Assembly: GCF_009727055.1 (NCBI RefSeq)
Contig: NC_052350.1
Coordinates: forward strand, 40,968,372-41,032,371
Origin: Benincasa hispida
Taxonomy: Eukaryota > Streptophyta > Magnoliopsida > Cucurbitales > Cucurbitaceae
DNA: 64,000 nt
Direction of reading: 5' to 3'
Part shown: positions 1-12,199 of the stretch, piece by piece
Numbering within the stretch: position 1 is the stretch's first letter
How the letters are laid out: each line of letters begins with the position of its first letter
Program-made: the position numbers and the translations under genes
Notes under the pieces: generated by a model
Told to the model about the DNA's origin: nothing
Databases searched by the model: none
The model's input: only the letters and a program-made list of their open reading frames with translations

Positions 1-867
1 TCAGTTAAATTATGTTCTCTTTGATGGAACATTTTGTCTTTTTAAATGCAAGTAAAATTGAAACTTTATGGTTATTTTTTATTTATTTTCATTTTTTTTT
101 TTTTGTACAACTAAAACTTCATGGTAAAACTATATATGAGTTTATTCAACTTGATCATTGGACTACACAAAAGGAAGTTTTTGCATAATTTTGAAAGAAT
201 TTAAAAGTTGAAAGGTATATTTAAAAATATAGGTCCCGTCTGATAACCATTTGATTTTTTGTTTTTGTTTTTGAAAATTAAGTTTATGTCTTCCACCTTC
301 AAATTTCTTTTTTTATTATCTACTTTTTATCAGTGATTTAAAAAATCAATTCAAAATTTGAAAACGGAAAAAAGTAGCTTTAGAAATTTTAAGGGAGTTC
401 AATAGTTAAAAGTATAATTTATCCACGTTTTTAAAACATGGAGTATTAAAGCCCCGTTTGGTAACTTTTTTTTTTGGTTTTTGAAAATTATATTTACTTT
501 ATCTCTATTTCTTACAATAATTTGCATATTTCTTAAGTATAATAATTGAATTCTTAGTCAAATTCCAAAAACAAAAACAAGATTTTAATTTTTTTTTTTT
601 TTGTTTTCAAATTTTAGTTCGATTTTTTAAATCATTGGTAAAAAATAGATAACAAAAGAAATAATATGGAGATAGATGTAGTGTCTATAGACTTAATTTT
701 TTAAAAAAAATAAAATAAAATAAAATGATTAACCAAACGTGGCTTAATTTTCGTCTATTGATAATTTTATAGTTACAGATTTGACGTTAACACAATATAG
801 GTGGCATCAAAGGTGGATCTACTAAGAGATTGGGGCACGTACCTTCAAGTGATGATGTGTTTTATAT
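1..867. repeat. AT-rich intergenic DNA with one complete and one partial MITE
   Basis: A Tourist-like MITE spans 449-743 between TTA duplications (446-448 and 744-746), with ends AAGCCCCGTTTGG and (reverse complement) GCCACGTTTGG. A second, partial copy of the same family starts near 232. No gene is seen. Confidence 0.7.
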
Positions 868-872
868 NNNNN
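868..872. other. Assembly gap (5 N)
   Basis: Five N bases sit inside a TA-dinucleotide run at the left edge of LTR copy A. It is probably a mis-sized or unresolved AT tract. Confidence 0.99.
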
Positions 873-2258
873 TATATATATATATATAATAACCAACTTA
901 TTATATGTATATATAACATATGGTTTAATATTTTATCACATACAATATAACCTATAGTTTTAATTCTCTCAACAATGACATTTAATATAAATCTCGTTTA
1001 CATTAAATTTAACTATATGAATCCAATTCATACAATTAATATTTGAATCATATTCAAATATTTATTTCCTCTCAATAAACTTTATAATGTATCAAATACA
1101 TTATAATAATCATATTATATATGATTAAATTAGATTAATTATATCACATATAATTAGTTCCATCAATTAATTTGAACAATTCAAATTAATCCAAAATTGA
1201 TTATTATTTAATCTTCATTGAGTTACAGAGGGGAGCTTATAGACCTATAGATTAAAGCTCTAATGACCTATAGATTAAAGCTTTAATGGTACTTGAATAA
1301 TTAATTAAACTTCTTTAATTAAATTACTCAATATCCATTAACTACTGGGCACTCCACTAAAGACCAATAGTTGCACTCTTTGCACTGCAGATATATTTCT
1401 GTGTCCGTTGGATATATTTCTGTGTCCGTTGGCACTCCACTAGAGACCAATAGTTACCATTTTGAACCTATAATTACATCTAATTCCTTAAGTACCACTG
1501 ATCCCTCTAATGAATAATAAGTCATAGTCCAACTATGACCAAACCCCTCTCGGGCCAAGAAAGAGTGTGACGCCACATTGTTCAAGTCTCGAAATCAGTC
1601 CTTAAGGGAGCAATTTATCTACTTACCCTGACCTCAGGGAAGGAATGAATTCCATCTTGTGTAGCTATGTTCCCAGCTCCAAAATCAGACGAAATCTCAA
1701 AATGGTAGGCTTGTTGAGGCGGCGATCTAGCCACTCTCATCCATACAAATTAAATGATTGCCTTCAGAGACAGGAGTTCACAACTCACTCAGGATTCAGA
1801 TCATGTCACCTATGGTCATCTCGGTGAAATGTAAGTCTCTATTATGAACAGTGTTATATAATGAGACTAGTCATTTCGTGGTCCAGTCTTATACAAACTC
1901 CTTTGTATATAATACCCTCACTCACATGTCTCCACGTGAATGATCGGGATTAGATCATTTATAGCGCTATTGTAACATCTACAAAGTAGGTTGTATTCCT
2001 AGCATCACCAGGATAAGGTATCCAGCCTTATCCATCTACCACAGATTATTTAGGTTATCACTTAAACATGATCCACTTGTATATCTCTACATACATGTTT
2101 AAGCTACAAAAGATTTTGATGTTAGTTTATTGGTTTGTGGGTTTAATGCTACTAAATTTCAAATAAAACGTCTCATACTTTATTAAATAAATAAAATGTT
2201 TGTACAATATAATTACAAATTACAAGACCCTATGAGATTTAGGGCACCAACCCCAACA
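873..2258 (-). mobile_element. Partial long LTR (copy A), same family
   Basis: It ends at 2258 with the family terminus (plus strand ...CACCAACCCCAACA) and matches copies B and C through the Tyr-Val-Pro-Ser-Ser-type pseudo-ORF zone. The left side stops at the 5-base N gap inside an AT run, so its distal part is missing or misassembled. A 21-bp direct duplication (ATATATTTCTGTGTCCGTTGG) lies near 1390-1431. Confidence 0.7.
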
Positions 2259-3120
2259 TAAAGACCACAACATCGGTTTTGTTTCTAGGAATTTTTTTTA
2301 ATTTTTTTAGATTTGTTATGGATTTTTTATTGAATGTTTCTATTTCTTTGTGATTTCCATTCTTTGATTCAAATTCTAGCATAAGCATATAGGATTGATG
2401 AATTGATGACTCCAATTTCTTGTATGTTTGTCTTTGCTATATGTGTTTTTCATGCTCATGATTGTATTGAAGGCATGCTTAATTCAGTAGCAATAGGTTT
2501 AAGTTTGAATTATGGCATGGTTTCTAGGCTAGCTAGGATCACCTAATTAATAACAGAACCTAAGAATTAGAAATGCATTAGGATAGAAATGGTCATTCTC
2601 GCTTATTGTCTTAATCAATCAATGAACGTAATAGCTATGTAAATTGTCTTTGTAACGAGCTTAGTTAATTTAGGGATTAATGCATGTTGATTCTCATTAG
2701 AGAGTGTGTATGGACTATCCCTATATTTGATTAGGCTTAAGAAATAGTTAATTCATGACTATTTTTCATAATTAATCGATGATTAGATTCATAGAAAACC
2801 CTACGATCTCTAAACTGGCGAAAGTAATCTTGTGTTGAATCTCTTTCTTTCTAATCTGTCTTACTTTTTTGCATTTTAATTTCCACATTTAGTTTTCCAA
2901 TCAATCAAACCCAAACCCCCATTTTTACTCTTTCCACAATCAAATTTAGCTTAGGAGAGATTTTATTCTTGGTCTCTCTATGATTCGACCCCGTGCTTGC
3001 CACTTGTATTACCTAGTAGTATAAGTAGTAGTTCGGTGATTGTAAATATTATTTGGTTAGGCTAGGGGTCAGAGAAATGACATTAGATTCTCTATGCCCA
3101 ATAATAGCTAACACATTCTA
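2259..3120. repeat. Probable LTR-retrotransposon remnant
   Basis: Non-coding sequence carries a GATTCGACCCCGTGCTTGCC-like stretch (about 2985) of the kind commonly seen near the ends of plant Ty3/gypsy LTRs. No boundaries or domains could be set. Confidence 0.3.
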
Positions 3121-3364
3121 TATGTTAATTGAGTTATGTTTTTTTAGTACTTACTTGGCTTATTAAATTACACTTTAAATATAGATAAATGTTGTAATCT
3201 TAACCCTAAATTAAAAAAGAAATGTTATAATTTTATTAATCATCTAACTAGTTTCCTCTCCAAAATTGTTTAAAACGTTTTCAGTTATGTGTTAAATGAA
3301 TTATAAAACATATTTACAATATGAAATTGGTACAATTTTGAGGGGAAAACAACGGAAATAGTTT

Positions 3365-3365
<1 letters not shown>

Positions 3366-3402
<37 letters not shown>
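3366..3402. repeat. Homopolymer T tract (37 bases)
   Basis: An uninterrupted run of T is followed by A-rich sequence. It may be a retroposon tail on the minus strand. Its length is unreliable in assemblies. Confidence 0.9.
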
Positions 3403-3409
<7 letters not shown>

Positions 3410-3712
3410 ATTAAATTAAGAACTTTGAAAAACGTTCAAAAGTTTGTTTGTACCTTGGGTAAAGTTTTTCCTTAAAGAAATTTATACTTTTTTGGGGGGG
3501 TTAAAATTAGAGGGTGAATTAGTGGATTTGAGTGTAGAGAAAAATTTACAACACTTGCTTAACATTAGGTCTAATTTGATTAAATTGAGAGTTTAAAATC
3601 TAAATTGTCCATTAATACAACGATAAATTTTGAGTCAAAATCGATTTTCTTTCCTCCAAATATTAATATCCACAATAAAAACAAGTGCTACATTAATTAT
3701 CTTAATCTCTAA

Positions 3713-4009
3713 GATCTTGTTGGGTAATCATTTGGTTTTTTTTTTTTTTTTTGAAAATTAAGCCTATAGACACTACTTTCACCTCCAAATTTCTTTATTT
3801 ATTATCTATTTTTTACCAATGATTAAAAAAAGCGAACCAAATTTTGAATACTAAAAAATGTAGTTTTTAAAAACTTGTTTTGTTTTTAGAATTGGGTTAA
3901 AAATTTAACAGTTGTACTTAAAAAAAATACAAACCATTATAAGAAATGGAGAAGAAATGGACTTAATTTTAAAAAAATTAAAAACGAAAAATAAATGGTT
4001 ATCAAGATC
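3713..4009. mobile_element. Tourist-like MITE
   Basis: The termini are GATCTTGTTGGGTAATC and, in reverse complement, GATCTTGATAACCATTT. The flanks are TAA on the left and TAC on the right, close to the 3-bp TTA/TAA target preferred by PIF/Harbinger elements. There is no coding capacity. Confidence 0.75.
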
Positions 4010-4898
4010 TACATTTTATTATAATATATATATAACAAATAAAAAGATTATATATATTTATAGTCTCTAAATCATCATTATATCAAAAATATCTAAATTA
4101 ATTTAGAAGAGCGGAACGGTCTTTGTGCTTTTGAAATGTGATTATTTTGGATGTCATTTGGAGAACTTTAACATAAAGTCTGTTCACAACAAAAATTCTT
4201 CCACACAAAGCTACTACGTTAATATTTCAATAAATTTATTGAACGTATTATTGTGTTGAAGAAAATAAGATAAAAAGACAAAAGGTGAAAATTATGAACA
4301 ACGAAGATTTGAACTCTCAATCTATATAAATAATAACCAATATCTTAACCATTTACTAATGGGCTATTCGAGGTGCTGAATTGAGATATGATATATGGAT
4401 TTCATATGTCTGTGGAGTTTATATACCTAGAGAGTTCATATGTCTGAGATATCTAATGCAATTTTTTTAACTTTAAATAATCTGCTTTTATGATGACGTG
4501 ACTATTTTTGTTTTGAAACTATTTTATTCAATAATTATACCATCAATTTTTGTTCTTTTAATTTTTAAAGGTTTTCTTTCTTTCTTTCTTTTTTTCTTTT
4601 TTTCTTTTTTTGGGGTAATGCACAACAATTAATTCATTACATTTATTGCAGAAATATAGTTAAATAAAATGGAAAACCAAAGATAAACCAAACTTTTGAA
4701 TCCTAAGTTTTCTCAATGAATTTCATCATGATCTTCTTCTTTTTCTTCTTCTTATTGTTGCTCTGTGTTTTTACTTTGTCATGATTTGTTTTTTTAATTG
4801 AATCTCCCCCATCAACTTAGCAACCAATGGAATGCTACCACATTTTTTCAACAATTTCACCTTCAATTCCTCTAAATTTGGAGGATCATCAGAGAACA
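4010..4898. other. AT-rich intergenic DNA
   Basis: A CTTT-rich tract lies near 4572-4610. I see no gene, RNA or bounded repeat here. Confidence 0.5.
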
Positions 4899-5640
4899 TG
4901 TAACACCTCGAATTTTCATGTAAATTTTCTTTAAATTATCTTGAATTGTTGGGTGTTATTTTGTTACATTGAGGCCAAAATTGAATTTAGGAGGTAAGCG
5001 ATTTAATTTAAATGATATTTGTGAAGATTTGGTATCTTAATTCAATCTAAGGAAAAATTAGATTAATTTATCCAGAGGCCTAATTTTATTTGGAGTCGGA
5101 GTTTGAAAAGAAGAGGGGAAAGAAGGGGGCATTTAATTATGTATATCTTATTATTCGGAAATTTTGAAATTTATTCGAGGGAAATTGGATAAATGAATGT
5201 GGAAGTTGAAATTTAATTAACTTACTAAATTAATTCCAATTTAATTATTTTTTTATTAATTAGAGTTACATTTATGTTTTTAAGTTGTTTTAAATATTTT
5301 GATTTTGAAACTCGAGGTTGGTCGAAAATTTTATCTGTTTAAATGTTGTTTACCTTAATTGTTTTAAGGGTTCCAAACAAAGATTTTGTTTATTTGTTTA
5401 TTTATTAATTTTATAGTTTATTTTGCAAAGTTGTCTTTATTGTTTAAATAAATTTCATTTTTCCTCAATGGTCAAAATGCTTGTATTTAAAAAGTGCATT
5501 TATGAGTAACAACCCTTGTAAAAGCTCTAGAAAGGTCGAATCGTTATAGAACAAATCTCTATTTTTCACAATTTCTTGGCACAAAATGTTCTAAGAAAAA
5601 AATCTCAATTTTATGTTTTTTGTTATGTGTTGCATCATAT
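4899..5640 (+). repeat. Possible start of a chromovirus-type LTR
   Basis: TGTAACACCTCGAATTTTC at 4899 matches the usual LTR start of plant Tekay/Del-like Ty3 elements. The 3' end, internal region and target duplication were not found, so this is a fragment or a chance match. Confidence 0.4.
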
Positions 5641-5904
5641 TCAACTACATATATACTTTTTCAAATATTATTAGCATTCATTTGATATGTGAATTCAATT
5701 CAATAAAAATATTTTTTTACAAATTTCTACGTATGAATATTGCACTTATTGTAGACAAAATACTATTATTTATATAATCAACAACCCTACAACATACTTT
5801 AACAGTCACTGGTCTTATAATAATTGAAAGTGATAGTCGAAGTTGATTATCAAAGATGATTTTCACTAGAGTTTATAATTGGAGGTAATTATCGGAGCCT
5901 GAAG
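5641..5904. repeat. Segmental repeat, copy 1 left part (paired with 10130-10385)
   Basis: About 260 bases (ATTAGCATTCATTTGATATG onward, through a CATACTTTAACA segment) recur at 10130-10385 with scattered differences. The copy continues after the LTR C insertion at 7564-7653. Confidence 0.85.
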
Positions 5905-7563
5905 TGAAGGAAATCAATCACGAGGATTTCCATGAGTAGTGGAAGAGATCATTGCAAACTTCATTTGAATTGAACACAAACAAATGCAGTCTAAAACGAA
6001 AACTAACAGGTCATGCACAAATAGAAATTACAGCATGCTATTAGAGAATCAAGGGATAGAGTATGCATACCTTTGAAGAACCATTCTTCAAGTATCCCTT
6101 GAACGAAGTCCTAGGCGTCCACAAACAACACACGAATGCAACGAACAACTGCTACCAACAGCACGAATAACGAACACAGCCTCCACGAACCCAATCGAGT
6201 CCAACCTAATTCATGAACAGGGTCAGGACACCACCACAATGGTTACCTTGGTATTCTCAGTGTAAGAATCCAGGAGTTGTGGGCTATGTATGATCTTGGC
6301 TTGAGGAAGAGACTGGAGGTCTACGATCGAGTAGACGATCGAGCAAGTGGGAGATAAGAAGTTGGTCTATCGTATAGACGATCTGCTCGATCGTTTAGTA
6401 AACGAGAGCCTATCGCATGGACTATGTTACTCAATCATGTAGCTATGATCAGCTGAGTGACCATCGTATAGTCAACTCTACATGATCGTTTAGTCTTTGT
6501 CAACGTTATCGCTTAGTGAAACTATTTCACTTGATAGCTTGTCTCCATGAGTATTTTCCGAATGGACCTGTAACTTGAAGTCCAACAGTACGTGAATAAC
6601 TGACTAAACTCTTTAGTCACAAGATCCACCATCTGTTAACTGTCAGACACTCCACTACAGACTGACAGGAGCACTCTTCTCACTACAGATATATTTTTGT
6701 GTCCATATTAACCAATCAATAGGGCGATAACCCTTCACAAATCGCTAGTAAGTACAGCTGGGCAGATTTACCGTTTTGCGCCTGTAGTTACATCTAACTC
6801 CTTAAGTACCACTGATTCCTCTAATGAACAATAAGTCATAGTCCTACTACGACTGGGTCTTCTCTTCCAAAGAGAGGATGTAGCCACTATATTCAAAACC
6901 CAAAATCAATCCTTAAGGGAGAAATCTATCTACTTACCACTGCTTTGAGGAAGGAGTGAATTTTGTCTTGTTTAACTGAGTTCCCAACTCCCCAATCAGA
7001 CAAATCCCCAAAAAAGTAAGCTTGTTGAGTTGGCAATCTGGCCACTCTCACCCATACTAATCAAAAGACTGCTCTCATAGGCAGGAGTTCCCAAAACACT
7101 CAGGATTAAGTCATGTCACCTATGGTCATTTTAGTGAGATGTAAGTCTCAATTATCAACTGCGTTACATAAAGAGATGAATTATCTCGTGGTCCGGTCTT
7201 ATACAAACTCTTTGTATAGGACACCCTCGCTTGCATGTCTTCACATGAATGGTTAGGATCAGACCATCTGTAGTAGTTTACAACACTTGTAAACCTCTAC
7301 AAAGTGTGTTATATCTGTAGTGTCACCAAGATAAGGTATCCCTCCTCTATCCTTATACTACAGACCACTTAGGTTATTACTTAAGACATGATCCATTTGT
7401 ATGTCTCATATACATGCTTAAGTTTACATACATTAACCACGGATCTTAGTTTATTGGATATGAGTAAATGTAAATAAAATAACTCTTATTTTTATTAATA
7501 ACAATGTGTACAACTGTTTACAAACTACGAAATTTCGGGAGAATTAGGACACCAATCCCAACA
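5905..7563 (-). mobile_element. Solo long LTR (copy C), same family as B
   Basis: It has the same termini as copy B (minus strand: TGTTGGGATTGG ... TTTCCTTCA). The host repeat on its two sides lines up with an uninterrupted copy at about 10130-10465, which fixes the insertion point. The flanking 5-mers (TGAAG and CATAG) are only loosely alike, so the target duplication has decayed or the site was altered. It is about 450 bp shorter than B and contains a CGATCG-rich patch at about 6318-6410. Confidence 0.75.
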
Positions 7564-7653
7564 CATAGTTGGTGGCATGAAGGTGGTATTGGAGTTGGTA
7601 GCCAGAGTTTGTTGTCGAAGGTAGTTTTTAGAGCCCGAAGTTGGTCGTCGGAG

Positions 7654-9769
7654 TGAAGGAAAATCATTGAAGATTTCGCAAAGAAAGCAGAGATCATTCC
7701 CTTTTTGTTTTTCACTGAATTTCAAATTACATAATGAAAACAAAGAAGATTATGCATTAAGAAACAAAAATTGCAGCATGCTTTTTACAAAGAAATAGGG
7801 AAGAAGAATTACTTACCCTTGAAGCCAAACTTCACCGTCAATCCTCGGTCCACAATCACCATCACGATCCAATCTCCAAACCAAGACAACACCATTTAAG
7901 AACCTTATGTATTCTCTTGGGATGAGAATTAGGTAGAAGTGGTAGGCTTTGCATAATTTTTGGAAGAGGGATGAGAGGATGAGAGGGAGGAGAAGAACTT
8001 TTCTTCTCTATGTGATTGGGAGTAAAACCAGAAAGAGATCTTTTTTTTTTTTTTTTAGTTCCACAATTCTTGGAATAAAACAACTTCCTTTTTCTCCAAC
8101 TCCCCACCCTGCACATATGATATGAGAGAAATTTGGAGGGCTTTAATTAGATTAAAAATAAATAAAAATTAATTTAATTTAAAAAAAAATTTATATATAA
8201 TATATATATTATATATATATATATATATATTATATATACTAACTGCCTAATTTATTATATTATATACTATATGTTTTATCAAATATAACTCATAACCTAT
8301 AGTTTTATTTTCTCTCAACTGTGCATGGCATTTAACATAAATCGCATTTATATTAAAATTTAATTATATGAATCTCATCCATATAATTAATATTCGAATC
8401 ATATTCAAATTCCTCTGAAAAAAAACTTTATATTATAATGTATCTAATACATTATATTAATTATATCACATATAATTATTTTAAATAATTATATCATATA
8501 TAATCAATTTCCCTCAATTAACTTGAACAATTCAAATTAATCCAAAATTAATTCTCAATTTATTCCTTGTTGAGCTACAGGGGGACCTTATGGACCTGTA
8601 GATTGAAGCTTAAATGGTACTTAGATAATTAACTAAATGCTTTAATTAAATTACCCAACATTCATTAACTGCTGGTCACTCCACTAAAGATCGGCAACTG
8701 CACTATTCGCACTACAGATATATTTTTGTGTCCATTGGATATAACCAGTCAACAATGCAATGAACCTTTACAAATTGCTCGTAAGTACAGCTGGGCTAAA
8801 ATTACCATTTTCCCCTGTAGTTACATCTAACTCTTTAGGTACCATTAATTCCTCTAATGAACAATAAGTCATAGTCCAACTATGACCAAGTCCCTCTCAG
8901 GCCAAGAGAGGGTGTGGCCACATTGTTCAAGCCCTAGAATCAGCCCTTAGGGGAACAATTTATTTATTTACCCTGACATCAGGGAATGAGTGAATTTCGT
9001 CTTGTGTAGCTATGTTCCCAGCTCCCCAATCAGACGAATCCCTAAAATGGTAGGCATATTAAGTCAGCAATCTAGTCACTCTCACCCATGCAAATCAAAG
9101 AATCGCCTTCATGAGCAAGAGTTCACAACTCACTCAAGATTTAGGTCATGTCACCTATGGTCATCCTGGTGAAATGCAAATCTTTATTATTAACGGCGTT
9201 ATATAATGAGACTAATCATTTCGTGGTCCGATCTTATACAAATTCTTTGTATAGGATACCCCCGCTCACATGTCTCCACATGAATGATTACGATCAGATC
9301 ATTTATAACACTTTACAATACTTGTAACATCTACAAGCAGGTCGTATCCATAGTGTCACCAAGATACACTTGAATGTCTATCTATACCATTTTGGTTATA
9401 CCCCCACTCACATGTCTCCACATGAATGATCATGATCAGATCATTTATAACACTTTACAACACTTGTAACATCTACAAAGCAGATCGTATCCATAGTATC
9501 ACCAGGATACACCTTAATGTCTACAAAGCAGGTCGTATCCATAGTCACTCAATCTATCTACTACATACCGTTTTGGTTCTTTTTTAAACAAGATCCACCT
9601 GGATGTCTCTACATACTTGTTTAAATTACATAAAAAAAAAAACCTAGGATTTTAGTTTATTGGATTGAGTGTATGCTCATAAAGTAACAACTATTTTATT
9701 AATAACAATTTGTTTATATAATATTTACAAACTACGAGCATACAAGAGATTTAGGACACCAATCCAACA
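7654..9769 (-). mobile_element. Solo long LTR (copy B) with a perfect 5-bp target duplication
   Basis: On the minus strand it starts TGTTGGATTGG and ends TTTCCTTCA. It is flanked by CGGAG on both sides (7649-7653 and 9770-9774). It is about 2.1 kb, has no coding domains, and shares long stretches with copies at about 873-2258 and 5905-7563. The superfamily could not be determined without internal sequence. An AT-dinucleotide tract lies at about 8190-8240, and an internal 142-bp tandem duplication starts at 9256. Confidence 0.85.
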
Positions 9770-10860
9770 CGGAGTTGGTCACACAAAGGTGGTTGTCGAA
9801 GTTGATTGTCGAAAATGATTTTCATCGGAGTTTGTAGTCAAAGGTGGTTGTCAAAGTTTAAAGTTGCTCGCATGAAGGTGGTGATGGAATTGGTTGTCGG
9901 AGTTTTGTCGTCAGAGGTGGATGTCGAAGCCCAGAGTTGGTCATCAGAATTTGTTGTTGGAGGTGGTTCCGAAGCCCAAAATTGGTCATCGGAGTTGGTT
10001 GTGCGAAGGTGGTCGTTGGAGTTGGGTCAGCAGAATTTTGCATCAGAGGTGGTTGCCAAAGCCCGAAATTGGTCGTTTGAGTTGGTCGCTGAAGTTGTCA
10101 TTGGAGGTGGTTGTCGAAGCCTGAGGTGGTTGTCCAAATATTATTAACATTCATTTGATATGTGAATTTAATTCAATAAAAATATTTTTTTACAAATTTT
10201 TACGTATAAATATTGCACTTATTGTAGACAAATACTATTTTTTATATAATCAATAACCCTATAACATACTTTAACAATCATTAGTTCTTATAATAATTAG
10301 AAAGTGATTGTCGAAGTTGATTATCAAAGATGATTTTTACTGGAGTTTGTAGTTGAAGGTAGTTATCAGAGCCTAAAGTTGGTCACATAAAAGTGGTATT
10401 GGAGTTGGTAGGCGGAGTTTGTCGTTAGAGGTAGTTTTTGGAGCCTCAAGTTGGTCGTCGGAGTTGGTCGCACCAAGGTGGTCATCGAAGTTTATCATTG
10501 AAGATGATTTTTATCGAAGTTTGTAGTCAAAGGTGGTTGTCAGAGCTCGAAGTTGCTCACATGAAGGTGGTGATAGAATTGGTTGTTGGAGTTTTGTCAC
10601 CAGAGGTGGTTGTTGAAGTCCAGAGTTGGTCGTCGAAGTTGCTCACTCGAAGGTGGCCATCGAAGGTGATTTTCATCAAAGTTTGTAATGGAGGTGTTTG
10701 TCAGAGTAAAGGTAGTTTTCAGAGTTGGTTACGCGAAGGTGGTCGTTGGAGTTGGGTCAATAGAATTTGTCATTGGAGGTGGTTGTCAAGCCCGAAATTG
10801 GTCGTGGAGTTAGTCACCTTAGTTGTCGATGATGGCTGATGAGCGGAACCATTGAAAATA
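9770..10860. repeat. Degenerate GTTGGT/GGTGGT minisatellite
   Basis: Loosely repeated units of roughly 18-21 bases are built from GTTGGTCGTCGGAG and GAAGGTGGTTGTCG. They span about 1 kb, interrupted at 10130-10320 by the segmental repeat. Frames here look open only because the repeat lacks stops; the translations are biased and low-complexity, so I do not call genes. Confidence 0.8.
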
Positions 10861-11651
10861 TTGGAAGAAATGTGTGTTGGGGTGAGTTGGTAAAATATAC
10901 CAACTCAACTCCACCAACATTTAAAGTTGGTGGGTCAAATATTGAGTTGATATATTATACCAACTCAACTTATGTTGGTGAGCCAAATACCCTCTAATAG
11001 ATCTTATATCAAGTTAACTATTATAAGTTTTAAATTTAATTGAATAGACACCTCTCTCTCATCTTGATGTCATAAGAAAGAATTCTAGTCTAGAGGTACC
11101 CTAAAATGGCCTTCCAAGTATAAGAGGGATTGTGTCCCAACCAAGGGAATGAAGTGGAAGCCTAATGTTGGGTAATATTTTAACTAAAAAATTTATTCCA
11201 CAAATGAATGTCTCCACTACAAAATGTGAGGCTAATAAATTGGGTTAAGAAGATGAATGTCTTAGAAGCTCATTCTTCCTAAATTCTTAGGTACTATGTC
11301 ACTTTTTGCTAGCTCATTGAATGAAGGTTGTTATCTTTTTCTTTTTTGTTTTTTTAACTCTCCCATACAAAATTAATCATCAAGGATTCATTTGGAAATT
11401 TTTTTATTTTTAGTTTTCGAAAATTAAGTCTATTTTTTCTTAATTTCTTATAATAATTTGTATTTTTTTTAAGTAAAAGAGTTGAATTCTTAGCTAATGT
11501 CCAAAAACAAAAACAAGCTTTTAAAAACTACCTTTTTTAGCTTTCAAAACTTGATTTTGTTTTTTAAAACATTGATGAAAAGTATAAAAAATTTAGAGGT
11601 GGAAAGGATATTCATAGGCTTAATTTTCAAAAATTAAAAATTAAAAATTAA
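10861..11651. other. AT-rich intergenic DNA with a degraded MITE-like piece
   Basis: An inverted pair around TGGTGGGTCAAATA and ACCAACTCAACT lies at 10880-10990. From about 11380 to 11640 there is sequence related to the Tourist-like MITE family without clear ends. No gene is seen. Confidence 0.45.
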
Positions 11652-12196
11652 GGCTCCATTTGGTAGTCAATTGGTTTTTTGTTTATTATTTTTGAAAATT
11701 AAGTTTATAAACACTTCTTCCACCTTCTAAATTTCTTGCTTTGTTATCTGTTTCTTACCAATGTTTTAAAAAAAATCAAACCAAATTTTGAAAACTAAAA
11801 AAAAAAAGTAATTTTTAAAAAAGGGAAATTTCCAAAAATAGTGATAAAGGAAACTATTTACACAAGCAAATTTAATATTCTTTGATAGAGGCTGATAGAA
11901 GTCTATCAATGTCTATCATTAATAGAAATTAATAAAAGTCTATCATTGATACTATATAATAGATGTCAATAGAAGTCTATTAGTGTCTATCATTGTTTTT
12001 TTCTTTTTTACTATTTCTGTAAATAGTTTGACATTTTTTTATCCGTGAAAATTTTTCTTTCAAAAATTTGTCTTTGTTTTTTGAATTTAGTTAAGAATTC
12101 AACTTTTAAACTTAAGAAAGATGCAAATCATTGAAAGAAATTAATAGGACATAGACTTAATTTTTTTTAAAAAAAAAATAGTTATCAAATAAAGTT
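11652..12196. mobile_element. Tourist-like MITE carrying a nested second MITE
   Basis: The outer termini are GGCTCCATTTGGTAGTCA and, in reverse complement, AACTTTATTTGATAACTA. The target duplications are TAA at 11649-11651 and 12197-12199. A different inverted-repeat element occupies about 11822-12060. Confidence 0.8.
11822..12060. mobile_element. Nested inverted-repeat element with TGATAGA repeats
   Basis: The ends read GGGAAATTTCCAAAAATAG and, in reverse complement, GAAAGAAAAATTTTCAC. Inner arms AAACTATTTACA are mirrored, and the centre has repeated GATAGAAGTCTATCA-type palindromes. A related piece lies at about 14261-14410. Sequence of the outer MITE resumes on the right. Confidence 0.7.
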
Positions 12197-12199
12197 TAA

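Noticed and set aside
1645..1827. 60-codon frame, with a near copy at 8990-9172
   Set aside because: Both are parts of the long LTR family (copies A and B) and have no domain. The similarity reflects the repeat, not a conserved gene.
9806..10147. 113-codon open frame (and overlapping frames on both strands)
   Set aside because: It lies wholly in the GTTGGT minisatellite. The translation is low-complexity and open frames occur on both strands because the repeat lacks stop codons.
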